Assembly: GCA_026027325.1 (NCBI GenBank)
Contig: JAMSLZ010000006.1
Span: 2,170,001-2,234,000 of the forward strand
Reading direction: 5' to 3'
From: Actinomucor elegans
Lineage: Eukaryota; Mucoromycota; Mucoromycetes; Mucorales; Mucoraceae
Length of the DNA stretch: 64,000 bases
Below are positions 26,669-37,601 of this stretch, piece after piece. The notes below the pieces were generated by a model. That model had not been told where the DNA came from. It was given only the letters and a program-made list of their open reading frames with translations, and did not search any database. The translations under genes were made by a program, and so were the position numbers. The first letter of the stretch is position 1; every line of letters starts with the position of its first letter.

Positions 26669-27255
26669 ATGAGCTTTTTTCAACGCTATGGGCCTGCTAC
26701 TTTAAAAGGTGCCAAAATGGCGTTCCAATTTGCTTGTTTTGCTCATTGTTTTAACCAATACGTTGGACAAATCACCTGGGTAAGCAAAAAGAAAACAAAA
26801 CAAAAAAAAACAATGTGCAAACACTTTTTTGTTAGTGTGTAGGGCCTTCCATGTTACCAAACTTTAGCATGTCTGGACTAGTTGCAGTAGAGCATATTAC
26901 ACAGCATTATCGAGATTTAGAGATTGGAGACGTGATTATTTGCATGTCGCCTGCAAAACCAGGACGATCAGTATTAAAACGAGTCATTGGTTTGGTAAAT
27001 GAAAGCTTTTTATTATTATTATTATTATTATTATATAGAGAGCAAATAACTGATATTATATACTTTAGCCTGGAGACAATATATGCAAAGATCCTACTGT
27101 CAAAGAGAGAGAATATATTGATGTGCCCCAGGGGCATGTATGGGTTGGTGGTGATAATTTGAGTAACTCGAACGATTCAAGATCGTATGGGCCCGTTGCT
27201 ATGGGTTTAATTAAAGGAAGAGTATTTGCAAAAGTAAGTTTTATGTACTGAAAGG

Positions 27256-27301
<46 letters not shown>

Positions 27302-27381
27302 TATATGTGATATTGATGTTTAAATGTTAGGTTTGGCCCGAAGTAGAATTGTTAAAGAGCAATTTTGTGCCAGTGTCATAA
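26669..27381 (+). CDS. IMP1: Mitochondrial inner membrane protease subunit 1 (IMP1)
   Basis: Four exons (26669-26779, 26836-26994, 27069-27233, 27331-27381) encode 161 residues, the normal IMP1 size. The catalytic Ser is in GPSMLPNF (acceptor chosen so that TWCVGPSMLP is in frame) and the catalytic Lys in SVLKRVIGLPGD, the Ser/Lys dyad of type I signal peptidases. VPQGHVWVGGDNLSNSNDSR and YGPVAMGLIKGRVFAKVWP are the conserved boxes D and E. IMP1 with IMP2 removes sorting signals from intermembrane-space proteins. An N-terminal hydrophobic stretch is the membrane anchor. Intron 2 contains an (ATT)n repeat and intron 3 a 43-nt T run. Confidence 0.95.
27258..27300 (+). repeat. Poly-T tract, 43 nt
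   Basis: Uninterrupted T run inside IMP1 intron 3, close to the donor site. Such length is prone to slippage, so the true length may differ. Confidence 0.9.
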
Positions 27382-27465
27382 GCAATTCTATTCTTCATAT
27401 AGTTTGCGATCGTTAATTGTGCCTGTAATCCATAATCGCACTCTTTTCATACTCTCTGATCTTGC

Positions 27466-27756
27466 CTATATTATACAATGTGTTGTTATTTTTTTGTAGT
27501 ATATTATAATTCCTTGATGGATCTTTACCCTGTCAATTTGTAAATCGTTCTTTTCATCAGTCATTTGGCTCAGTAGATCTTTTTGGTGTAGTTCAACGTG
27601 ATTCTTTATCAATAGACGAACATGCTTCCGTTCTTCTATGTCAGTTTTTGAAGGTACCTTCAATCGGTATACGCCTGTCGATGCGCCTGGATCGCAGAAA
27701 GGGCATTCCCAAAGTCCACCATTGTCTGATGGATTAAATACTTGAACCTTTTTCAT
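27466..27756 (-). CDS. Small unknown protein with CxxC-type motif
   Basis: A 96-residue ORF starting MKKVQVFNPSDNGGLWECPF. It contains CPFCDPG and then HVRLLIKNHVELH, a Cys2-His2-like spacing that could bind zinc, although the gap is longer than in classical fingers. A GTAAAG donor follows DRVK, so the last 20 residues may be intronic. It lies tail to tail with IMP1, 84 nt away. No family is recognised. It may be a real short gene or a fragment of a larger one. Confidence 0.4.
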   Translation of the reverse strand: MKKVQVFNPSDNGGLWECPFCDPGASTGVYRLKVPSKTDIEERKHVRLLIKNHVELHQKDLLSQMTDEKNDLQIDRVKIHQGIIIYYKKITTHCII

Positions 27757-28264
27757 AATATTAGTTTGGGAAATTATTTTAAAGAAAGTGTTGTTGCTTT
27801 ACTTCGTCTATATAATTTCTTTTTGTGGTATCTTCAACAAGCTTTGAGTACATTGTTTTAATTGTGAAACAAAAGGTTTTCTTTAGTATCGTGCTGAATT
27901 CGATAAACATTTGCTTCACTTAGGAAATTGCTTATACCATCATATATTTAAGTGGTAATTGAATTGGTAGCCTTTTGATTGGTAGATGAAGGTTGCAGAA
28001 AATCGGTAATACAACCCTCGACTGAGGATTAAAAAAGATACAACACACTGAATCGTGATATTTGTATGTACATTGCAAGAATACAAGAGTTTATAAAGTC
28101 TATTAATAAATCGTATACATAATTATACTTATCGAATGATGCGTCAAAAAATCAAGGTTTATTATCAAAAATTACATGCTACGTTTCATTTAATGTAATT
28201 GATGGTTTTTCTAACTTTACGTTTAAAAGCCATACTATTAATATGGTAAAAATCACATACATAC
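27757..28264. other. AT-rich spacer
   Basis: No gene seen. It carries the 5' flanks of the short ORFs on each side and AT-rich sequence. Confidence 0.5.
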
Positions 28265-28465
28265 ATGCAGGATTTACTATATAAAAAGGTTTCTTCAATA
28301 TTAGGAAATATGCCTCTATTATACAATGCCTATTCTCTAAAAGAACGCACATTTTTGACCACTCAAGAACCGAGTTTTAATTTGATTGATGAAAACAGTC
28401 ACCATAGACTTTTAGATTTGCTTTCTTCTATTCAACACTCTTTTCAAAAGCTATACAAATATTAG
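28265..28465 (+). CDS. Short ORF immediately upstream of the Tat-SF1-like gene
   Basis: A 66-codon ORF (MQDLLYKKVSSILGNMPLLY ... SFQKLYKY) whose TAG stop lies four bases before the ATG of the next gene. The composition, with amphipathic Leu-rich helices and few low-complexity residues, looks like a real small protein, but I recognise no family. The TATTAG at its end could also be a splice acceptor for a 5' UTR intron, in which case the ORF would be spurious. As an upstream ORF it could control translation of the splicing factor. Confidence 0.4.
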   Translation: MQDLLYKKVSSILGNMPLLYNAYSLKERTFLTTQEPSFNLIDENSHHRLLDLLSSIQHSFQKLYKY

Positions 28466-28469
28466 CATT

Positions 28470-29732
28470 ATGGCCTCTACAGATAAAAAAGATTTCGCGT
28501 CAGACCCTCGAATGACGCTGAATGAACAGACGGGTAAATGGTCATATGTTGGCGAAGACGATGTGTCTTATGAATATGATGAAAACGTTGGCGCGTGGTT
28601 TCCAATGGTAGGGTAATGAAAGTATTGAACAAACCGAGTTGTTTTTTGCTCACCAACTTTACTTCCCTCCTTAGTATGATGAAAAACTTATGCAAGCACA
28701 GGCTTCTGTGTATGCAGTAGAAGGTGTTGATGAAAATGTCACAATCAAACCCAAAGAAAAGAAGAAACGGGCAGCAACTTACGATGTGTCGGATCCCGAA
28801 ACACAACTCCAAAAGAAAGCCAAGCGTGAGCCAACAAAGAAGGTCAATACGTCTGTGTATGTTACTGGTATTCCAGCTGATGCTACTGTTGAGGAATTGA
28901 AAGACAAGTTTAGCAAATGCGGTGTTATCATGGAGGACTTGGAGACTGGTGAACCTAAAATTAAAATATACCGAGACCAAAATGGTCACTCCAAAGGCGA
29001 TGCTTTGGTATCGTATTTCAAAGAGGAATCTGTGCCTCTAGCAATTGATTTATTAGATGATTCTGAGCTAAGACCAGGCGAAAGCTCCACAAAAATGAAT
29101 GTACAAGTGGCCGTTTTCAAAGAGAAAGAACCTGTTGAAAAGAAGAAGACTACTACTGGAAAGCTAAAAGCGAAAAAGAAGATCCAACAGTTGCAAAGAA
29201 AGTTTGATTGGGTGGAAGAAGAAGGTGGCAAGAAGCAAGAAAAGTTTGCAAAGATTGTTATTCTGAAAAACATGTATACACAAGAAGAATTGGATACTGA
29301 TCCAACATTGCTTCTGGAGCTCAAAGAAGACGTACGCGAAGAATGTGAGAAACTAGGTGAAGTGACTAATGTGATTTTATATGATGTAAGTAATAGATAC
29401 AAAGAATTCAATTTGAGTTTCTAATTTGAAATTGTAGAAATCACCTGGAGGGATTATTTCTGTTAGATATAAAGAGAAAGAAAGCGCCGAAGCCTGTATT
29501 GCTGTAAGTATGACTTGCGTCTTGTTGAAACCTGATCTAATATCAAACTATGTAGTTGATGGACAAGCGGTTCTTTGGTGGTAGACAAATCAGTGCTGAA
29601 GTATATGATGGTAAAACTAAATATCAAAAGAGTGGAGGAAAGCAAACAGAAGAAGACGAAGAAGCAGAAAGACTTCGACTGGAAAGATACGCGAAATGGT
29701 TGGAAGAAGGTGGTGATGCTAAAACACCTTAG
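28470..29732 (+). CDS. Splicing factor Tat-SF1/Cus2-like (two RRMs)
   Basis: Four exons (28470-28607, 28675-29385, 29438-29503, 29556-29732) encode 363 residues. The N terminus (NEQTGKWSYVGEDD..) matches the Tat-SF1 lead region. RRM1 has RNP-like TSVYVTGIPADAT and the second strand GDALVSYFKEESV. RRM2, of UHM type, begins KIVILKNMYTQEELD and ends GGIISVRYK and FFGGRQISAEVYDG. This UHM lets Tat-SF1/Cus2 bind the ULM of SF3b1/Hsh155 during U2 snRNP assembly. The acidic-basic linker (KEKEPVEKKK..) and the short tail without the acidic domain of the human protein make it closer in size to yeast Cus2. An AATAAA lies at about 29740. Confidence 0.93.
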
Positions 29733-30010
29733 TATATTCAATAAAGACATAATAATCTATAGACAATTCACTTATAGAACGTGCTTGTTTGGTTATGATG
29801 CGGGTGTCAAGTAATCGAAGTTGCGTCTTTATATATATATATATATATATATTAAGAAGGATGGTTTTTAAGGTTATTTTGCTGCCATGATAGTCATTTT
29901 GATTCTTCCATATAGCGACTTTATGCTGCTTGTCTTGTTTCGCCTGATAATTTTTAAAGGGCCGAGGGGATCCTATATTATATCCCTACTTTCCGTATTA
30001 CCATCTAATC
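29733..30010. other. Spacer with AT dinucleotide repeat
   Basis: Contains a (TA)n run at about 29830-29851 and the promoter of the kinase to the right. No gene. Confidence 0.6.
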
Positions 30011-31237
30011 ATGTCTTTTTTCAGTAATCTGGTAGGTTCCATTAACTCGGCTGTGGATTCAGTAGTAGACACCTACAGTAATGCAATGACATTCCCAAAC
30101 ACTGTACTACGAGTGAATGGACAAAATTTTCGGATTACAAAGCTATTAGGCGAAGGGTACCCAACATTCAAAAAAACACCAATAGTATGCTTACTAAAAC
30201 AATGAATAACAGAGGCTTTTCTTTTGTTTATTTGGCCAAAGATGATAAAAACGACATGTATGCAATAAAGACTATTCGCTGCAAAATGGGCAAAGAGGTT
30301 GCTGATAATGCTCGCAAAGAAGCCATCATCACAAATCGATTTCAGCATAAAAATATCATCAAGATAGTGGTAAATATGGCGTCTTCTACGACAGTAAAAC
30401 AGGATACTAAATAACCAAACTCATTAGGATATGTGCATGATTAGAGAAGAGGATGGCAGCAAAACCATTTATATTATAATGCCCTTTTACAAGGTATTGA
30501 ATTCTTTTGCTTGTTACTATGATATGGCATACAACTGACAGGATCTTACATTGGATAGAGAGGTAATATTCAAGATTGGATCGAAAAGAATAATCAAGAA
30601 GGAAAGAGTATACCAGAAAAGCAAATCTTGACACTGTTCAGGGACATCTGTACAGCTGTACAAGTATTAACAAAGTACAAGAACCGCGCAGGTCAAAGTA
30701 TACCTTGGGCACATCGAGATATTAAACCAGCGTAAGGATAATAAGCAACGCAAGCGGATTATAATGACTTATCTTCAAACCAATAGTAATGTTTTGCTAT
30801 CTGATGATGGGAAAACACCTATACTCATGGATTTTGGTTCAGCAAGACCAGCAAGGATAGAAATATTAGATAGAAAATCGGCCATGAAACAACAAGACGA
30901 TGCAGCAGAGAATTGCTCCATGCCTTATAGAGCGCCTGAACTATTTGATGTAAAATCAGGTTCCACTTTGACCGAAAAAGTAGATATATGGTCGTTGGGC
31001 TGCTTAATATTTGCTATGGCCTATGGTGAGTCACCATTTGAAATGACCGTCAATCAGCAAGGAGGCACCATGGCCCTAGCGGTTTTAAATCGGCAGTTTT
31101 ATTTTCCTACTTCTAAAAGAGATATGTATACAAAACAATTTCAAGATCTGGTATCTTGGATGTTAAATACAGATCCTAATACTAGACCAGACATTAACAA
31201 AGTCATTTCTACAATAAATAAACTGTTGACAGTGTAG
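30011..31237 (+). CDS. Ser/Thr kinase of the NAK family, STK16/Env7-like
   Basis: Five exons (30011-30156, 30213-30369, 30428-30493, 30559-30731, 30787-31237) encode 330 residues, nearly all kinase domain, as in STK16. The P-loop is disrupted by an intron (LLGEG|GFSFVYLA); catalytic Lys is in YAIKTI, the loop is AHRDIKPANVLLSDD, followed by LMDFGSA and YRAPELFD. The long insert between DFG and APE (ARIEILDRKSAMKQQDDAAE) is characteristic of STK16 and Env7. These are palmitoylated or membrane-associated kinases acting at Golgi or vacuole. The N-terminal MSFFSNLVGS has no Cys, unlike human STK16's acylated N terminus. Junction 3|4 uses the acceptor at 30558, giving FYKRGNIQDW. Confidence 0.92.
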
Positions 31238-31973
31238 CAAATGATATATTCATTATGCACTGCATGTTTAATAACCACTTCTGTCCTTTATATATATATA
31301 TATGTTTATAGCCTTGAAATGCTTGTATAGCAGGAACAGTAAAAAACGGCATGTCTGTAGCTCCACATTTATTAAGAATGAGCAGTATTTGATTATCAAT
31401 TGCGTTAGAGGATAGTAGAATCTAGCATCTGTTTCTCTCTGATAGTATTTTTGATGTTCTTGTAGATTATACTCCTTGTTATAGACATGGTATATCAAAA
31501 AGATACAACATGAAAGCAAAACGGGCCTTATGCTGCTGAACCGAATAACTGTTATTTTATGAATTGCATATAATTCAAATACTTTGACTAATCAAGCGGT
31601 CAGTATAATCTATTATACGTTGTATCTATGGTTTAACTAAAGTTCTAATAGATGAATCAAGTCACTTTAAGTATGAAATGCTTTCCAGATGTGACATTTA
31701 GCCAGGATTAGTCAATAGATCTCGTGTATTTATCCATTGCTTAAAATTTAGTCAAATCAAGATTTTAATAGATGTAACTGTTCATTTTGAACATGAATCA
31801 GGCGCGAAATTTGACTAGAATTGGTTGGAGCGATCAATATCTTGAAAATGACTAAAAATGGGAAAAAAAATCAAAGACTTATGATATTTTGTGAATGACC
31901 CACAACACGTTTTATAGACATAATTAAGTAGTATATACTAGTAACATGTGAGAGTACAATTATGTACTTTTAG

Positions 31974-32008
<35 letters not shown>

Positions 32009-32848
32009 TTGAAAAAGCTCGTCTTTGATAAAAAAAAAGGAATATAAGCAAAGTCCATAGAATTACCTATCAATTCAAATGTCTCGCGCCAATAAAAGAT
32101 CAATATTAATGAGTTATCAATGTACATCTCCTTTGGCCTCGGTCAAAAGTTAAATATAATTAATTGTTCATACTCAGGGCAAGTTTATATACCTAAAGAC
32201 GCTTTACGTTTGATTAATATATTAGTATAAGCAAGTGATAGCCAGTATTCTGTTTACGCTTTATATAGTAGCAGGATTTAATGGTCATGTTTAGGGTTTT
32301 CAACCTATTTCAGGTTAATATTACACCTGATTCGTAGCTCATACTCACAATGAACAGTTTCATCTAGTAAAATCCTTGATTAATTACAGTGTTATGAATA
32401 TGCTCTATTGTTATTAGGCAAATGATATCTACGCTTGAATGATTTAGTGCATTGAAGAGCTATTTTTGTTTTGTGGAAAATGCCCAATCAATTTCACATA
32501 TACAACTACTGAGTTTAAATTTAGACATGTTTACCCGTTCGAAGCTTTTTTTTTTTCTTTTTTTTTTGTCGGGTATGTAAGCGTTTTGCAAAGATATGTA
32601 GAGAATGCACGTCTTTTCTACTCAAATACTTGGGATTTGAAGAGCTTTACTCTTCCAATTGCCTCTACAAATCAATTGAATTATGTAGATAAGCTTGCCT
32701 GTTCTACTATAATGTATACCTGAGAAGAATGAGCCAACCAGACTATTAAAAGCTACCCTCGGGGCGGAATTAAACTCACTTTATTTAATTTCGAGTTCAC
32801 TCCTATTTCCTTGTTTCTTTTTCTCTACTTCATCTCGTTTATTTCATA
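31238..32848. other. AT-rich gene-poor spacer with repeats
   Basis: No gene seen in 1.6 kb. It contains two copies of the dispersed repeat (about 31650-31850), a 28-nt T run (31978-32005) and, at its right end, the pyrimidine-rich promoter of the Ede1-like gene. Confidence 0.6.
31650..31850 (+). repeat. Two dispersed repeat copies
   Basis: Cores GTGACATTTAGCCAGGATTAG (start about 31691) and GCGAAATTTGACTAGAATTG (start about 31804), 113 bp apart. Both are degenerate. Confidence 0.45.
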
Positions 32849-35800
32849 ATGTCTTCTTGGGAATCACAACTCTCGACACAAGAAGTAAAATACTTTACTC
32901 AGTTATTTCAATCAATAAGCAAAACCCAGGAAGGAATAGTCACTGGCTCTGAAGCTGTCCGTTTCTTTGCTTCCTCTGGCGTTCCTAACCAAATCTTATC
33001 AGAGGTATACTACGAAATATTATAAGCGAAAATTCGATATTTACATTCAACATATAGATTTGGGAAGCGGCTGATCGAGACAAGGTGGGCTACCTAACAC
33101 CTGAAACTTTTTCTATTGCTCTCAAGTTAATTGCTTGTGCCCAACATGGTAAAGAAGCTTCAAATAATGTATTATCCACTGGTAAACCAATGAAACAAAA
33201 CCGACTCCTTGTGCCTGGATATTAATTCATTATATTTTAGTCGTCCCACTTCCTCAATTCGATGGATCCAACGTCGTTGCACCTAGTCCTATCGTCTCCA
33301 ACACACCTTTAGCTTCCTCGCCAGCAAGTGCGCATATTACCAACGCAGAACGCGAAAAATACGCTAATATCTTCCAGGTGCATCAGCCTGTAAATGGAGT
33401 TTTGGATGCCAACACAGCCAAGAACGTTTTTTTAAAATCGAAATTATCCATGGATACCTTAAGTCAAATATGGTAAATTAAAGCAAGGTGTTTTTTGTAA
33501 GACCCAAGGCATTAAAACTCCTCTAACAATAGGTACTTGGCAGATGTGCGCCAATCAGGGTCCTTGAATCAAACTGAATTTATTATTGCCATGCACTACA
33601 TTGCCAAGTTAATGGATGGAACACTCACGAGCTTACCGGATAAATTACCGCCTACTGTCTTTCAATCTGCTCAAGGCGGCAATACAGCCCAACAATCACC
33701 TTTAATGCGCAATATGACCATTGGATCTCCATCCTTTCACAATGCCCGTCAGCAGAGTATCATGACACCCCCACAAAGGACGAGAACCATTGATTCTCTT
33801 GGCAATTTAGCCTTTGGCCCTTCTGCACCCATCCATGACCCTGTGCAACAGTGGGACGTTTCAGCTCAAGAAAAGCAGCAATTCGATGTCTATTTCGACA
33901 AGATTGATTCCAGTAAAGCTGGCGTGATTCAAGGTAAAGAAGCAGTCGAGTTTTTCAAAAACTCGAGGTTGCCAGAGACTGAATTGGCTCATATTTGGGA
34001 TTTGGCTGATATTCAGCAAAGAGGCGCTTTGTCTCGAGATGAATTTGCTGTGGCTATGCACTTGATTCACAAGAAACTGGCTGGTGGAGCATTGCCACAC
34101 GTCTTGCCCAAATCCTTGATCCCTCCTTCCGCTACCCTGCCACCACAACAATCTCCATTTGCTGGCTCACCAGCCTTTGGCAGTTTATCAGCATTTGCTC
34201 CTAAAAGTCCAGCCGTCTTTTCTGCTTCACCTGCTCCTCAGCAAAACAGATCTTTGATTGATGATGCAAATACCAATGATCTTTTGGGTGATTTTGGCAA
34301 TGATCAAGTATCGCATGAAACCAACCAGGTCAACCTAATGCAGAACCAGATTTCATCTCTATCTTTACAGACAAAAGATATCCAAAATCAAAAAGTCTCG
34401 GCTGAACAGGTATTAGAACAACTGGCAAACCAAAAGAAAGAACTAGAGGCTCAATTAGCCAACGTACGCATGACACATGAGGCAGCTGTCAAGGATTTGA
34501 ACGAGTTACAGGAGACTGTGCGTCGCGAGGAAGGTGAATGGGATCAAGTGCGTACTGCTTATGATGCTGCTCAACAGCAGTTAACAGCGTTACAGAATGA
34601 GATTGCACAGACTAATCAAACATTGGAAAATGGACGCGCTGAAACCGAGAGTCTTCGTCGCCGTGTCCACGAAATTCAAGAGGAAACCAGTTTAGCTAAC
34701 GCAGAGTTGGAAAACTTACGGGCACAGACCAAACAGCAGAGTATGATGCTGGATATCAATAGACGCCAAGTAACAGCTGCTGAACAAGACCGCGCCCAAG
34801 CCAAGCGCCATTTAGAAGACTACAAGGTAGCTGGCGGTTTAAACACCAATGATGACGAGGATAGCGATAGCGATAGCGAGGACAATGAAGCCTCTATTTT
34901 TGCTGACTCTAGAGAAAACCCTTCTACCAGTGAGAGTCCTGAAGTTATACCTTCTGTGGTTTCTACACCTGCTCTTAATAACTTGTTTGGGGATTCACCT
35001 GTACCTAAATCCTCTTCACCGTTTGCTTCTTCTGATTTTGGCGCTAGCAATAGTCCATTTGCTGCCTTCTCTCCATCAGCTACATCAGCACCTGCTCCTG
35101 CTTCTACTACTGATGTTGATTTTGATGCAATTTTTGGTAATATCAGCTCTACACCCTCCACTACCAGTACACCTATCAATGCATTCGATCCTGTCCAGTG
35201 GGCTACTGCTCCTGCTACACCTTCTGGAAAAACAGGACGTGGTCCACCTCCACCTCCACCTCAAAGCAGACATCACCGTCAGCCTTCTGAAAGTGTAAGT
35301 TCTGTCAATTCGGCTACTTCACCCTCTACTATTTCCAACAGTAAGAAACCCCGTGCCCCACCTCCACCTCCACCTGCATCAGCATCAGCAACGACAACTG
35401 CCTTCTCACCCACTACTCAAGTCCCCGAAGAAGATGAGGAAGACGATTTTGAAGCTGCATTTGCAGGAAAGCAATTACCTGAAGCCAAGATAGTATCCAA
35501 AGATGATGATTTTGCAGATTTTGATGATGCATTTAGCGCTTTCGATATCAAGGCATCTGCTCCAGTGTCTTCACCAGTACCTGCAGTCGCTTCAGTATCC
35601 CCTACTGTCTCGAAAAACGATAACTGGGCATCTAGTTTCGGAGGATTCAACTTCCCAAGCACTGAAGATACTGCTACAACTGCTGACACAACTGCTGCTA
35701 CAACTGCTGCTACAACTGCTACTGATACTGCTGCTGCTGCTGATCCAGCCAAGCCAACAACAGCAGCCAGTGATGATTGGGATTCAATTTTTGGAACTAG

Positions 35801-36125
35801 CACGACTGCATCTAACCCAAATAACACTTCTAGTGAGAATGCTCAAGTAGACCAAGGCTTTGATGACGCGTTTTCCAGTTTTGGTGATGATTTTGGCAAA
35901 CAACCCGTCGTTGCATCATCGAAAGCCAGTGAAAAGAAACCTGCCAACTCAACTCCTACTGTGCCAAACAGTAGTAGTATTGGTATTGTAGGCGACAAGA
36001 TTGAAGAGCTTGTCAAGATTGGATTCGCAGAACAAGAAGCCAAAGATGCTCTCAATAGATATGATCAAGACCTGGAAAAGGCGACCAATTTTTTGCTTGA
36101 CCAATCTTCCAAGCAGCAAGCTTAA
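32849..36125 (+). CDS. EDE1: Endocytic EH-domain scaffold, Ede1/Eps15-like
   Basis: Four exons (32849-33004, 33058-33181, 33241-33472, 33533-36125) encode 1034 residues. Three EH domains are visible: residues about 10-90, about 135-215 (split by introns, with the IWYLADVRQSGSLNQTEF core) and about 280-365 (YFDKIDSSKAGVIQGKEA, IWDLADIQQRGALSRDEF). A coiled-coil region rich in Gln/Glu follows (about 425-560). Then come acidic clusters, two polyproline stretches (GPPPPPPQS, APPPPPPAS), repeats of DDW/DDF-type motifs, and a C-terminal UBA domain (IEELVKIGFAEQEAKDALNR). This order is that of yeast Ede1, an early-arriving scaffold of clathrin-mediated endocytosis that binds NPF motifs and ubiquitin. 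A Thr/Ala-rich repeat (TADTTAATTAATTATDT) near residue 900 looks slippage-prone. Confidence 0.96.
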
Positions 36126-36318
36126 AAAATAAATATATAATGAGTGGTTCTTTTTGTATTCTTTATTCCCCAACCACCCTAGTGTATCTACTACTATTAT
36201 TATAAATTTTTGCATAATAAAAAATTTGTTTCAAATTGTGAATTATTTTAGCGTATATAAAATACAAATAAATGGTTTATGTTTATTTTGTTTTTATCTC
36301 TCTATTTTTCTAATAATC

Positions 36319-37041
36319 ATGTCTCTTCCTCGCAAAGCTCTTATTGCCATCAGCAGTTATAATGAAGTTTTTTATGCTGATGGTGCCAAAACCGGTCTTT
36401 TCTATACTGAAGCCCTTCATCCTTATCTGACCTTCACCAAGGCTGGATTTGAAGTGGATCTAGCCTCTGAAACGGGTACGTTTGGTATGGATGAGCACTC
36501 TACTGAAAAGCAATTCCTCACGGATGAAGACGAAAAAATCTACAAGGATGCCAATCATCCGTTCAACGTGCTCTTACACAAGCATTTACACAAAGCATCT
36601 GATTTAGACCCCAAGCAGTACGGTATTTTCTTTGCTTCTGCTGGTCACGCCAGTCTTTATGATTACCCTACCGCGCGTGGATTACAAAGTATTGCTGAAG
36701 ATATTTATGCGCGAGGCGGTATTGTGTCTGCCGTTTGTCATGGTCCTGCTATTTTTCTTGGTATCCAAGACGCCAACACTGGCAAATCAATTATTAGCGG
36801 TAAAACTGTCACTGGTTTTACTACAGAAGGCGAGGTGATGATGAGCATTCTAGATAAGATCAAGAAAGATAACGTGCTTACGATTGAAGAAGGTGCTGCT
36901 TCGGTTGGCGCGACTTATGCGGCTCCTCCAGCACCTTTCGCTGATTTCAGCAAGACAGATGGACGTGTAGTGACTGGAGCAAATCCTGCTTCTGCTCATT
37001 CTACTGCAGAGGCTGCTATTACTGCCTTTGATAAAAAGTAA
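36319..37041 (+). CDS. DJ-1/PfpI family protein, Hsp31-like
   Basis: A single exon of 240 residues. The class is shown by the nucleophile elbow SAVCHGPAIFLG (Cys-His pair), the preceding glycine-rich strand YGIFFASAGHASLYDYP, and the N-terminal conserved Glu in YTEALHPYLTF, giving the Glu-Cys-His triad of Hsp31-type enzymes. Such proteins act as methylglyoxal-detoxifying glyoxalase III or chaperones, usually cytosolic and stress-induced. GKTVTGFTTEGEVMM and the C-terminal VVTGANPASAHSTAEAA are also family hallmarks. No targeting signal is visible; the upstream ORF extension to 36154 is not conserved, so MSLPRKALIA is taken as the start. Confidence 0.94.
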   Translation: MSLPRKALIAISSYNEVFYADGAKTGLFYTEALHPYLTFTKAGFEVDLASETGTFGMDEHSTEKQFLTDEDEKIYKDANHPFNVLLHKHLHKASDLDPKQYGIFFASAGHASLYDYPTARGLQSIAEDIYARGGIVSAVCHGPAIFLGIQDANTGKSIISGKTVTGFTTEGEVMMSILDKIKKDNVLTIEEGAASVGATYAAPPAPFADFSKTDGRVVTGANPASAHSTAEAAITAFDKK

Positions 37042-37601
37042 TAAAACACTCCGATATGCTTACTTTGTACGACTTTAACCTTAGTGACGTTTTAAGAAAC
37101 AATGATGTTGTCTGTATATGGCATCTTGCAGAATTTAAAGTGTCATCATAACCTCACACAGAAAACCTTGAGTTCAATTATATCAAAAAGGGTTGATTAT
37201 TGGTAACGTAAAATAGGGAAAACGTGTGCCGTCTATAATTACAGTAAAAAAAAAAAGGAAGAAAACCAGCAGATTTTTTTTATTTTATTATTCATATCGA
37301 AATTATCTAAAGGCCCTCTTCGCGGAGAATCGGCCTACGTTGAATGAAACTCGACTTGAACAACAAACAGACCTGATTCAACAAAAGAAAAACAAACAGA
37401 TTTGTTACAGTAAAATGTTTCATTCAATGAAACAGAGTTTAATGAAATGATCTGCTCGTTTTGTGCTATAACAAGTTGCACTTTATCCATATCAAGTCTA
37501 ATAGAAAGGGTGGACAAACCCCGAAATCAGTACAAAAAGAAGCTTTTTTTTTTATAATTTTATTTTTCTTGTCTTCCTCCCTTTTTTGTTTCTTTTATAA
37601 A
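37042..37601. other. Spacer
   Basis: No gene seen. AT-rich sequence with A-tracts, including the promoter of the cation transporter. Confidence 0.6.

Noticed and set aside
31268..31519. Minus-strand ORF after the STK16-like gene
   Set aside because: AT-rich chance ORF with tyrosine/isoleucine bias and no recognisable features.
34849..35298. Overlapping plus-strand Leu-rich ORFs inside the Ede1-like gene
   Set aside because: They are shadows of the Ser/Pro/Thr-rich coding frame in another frame.
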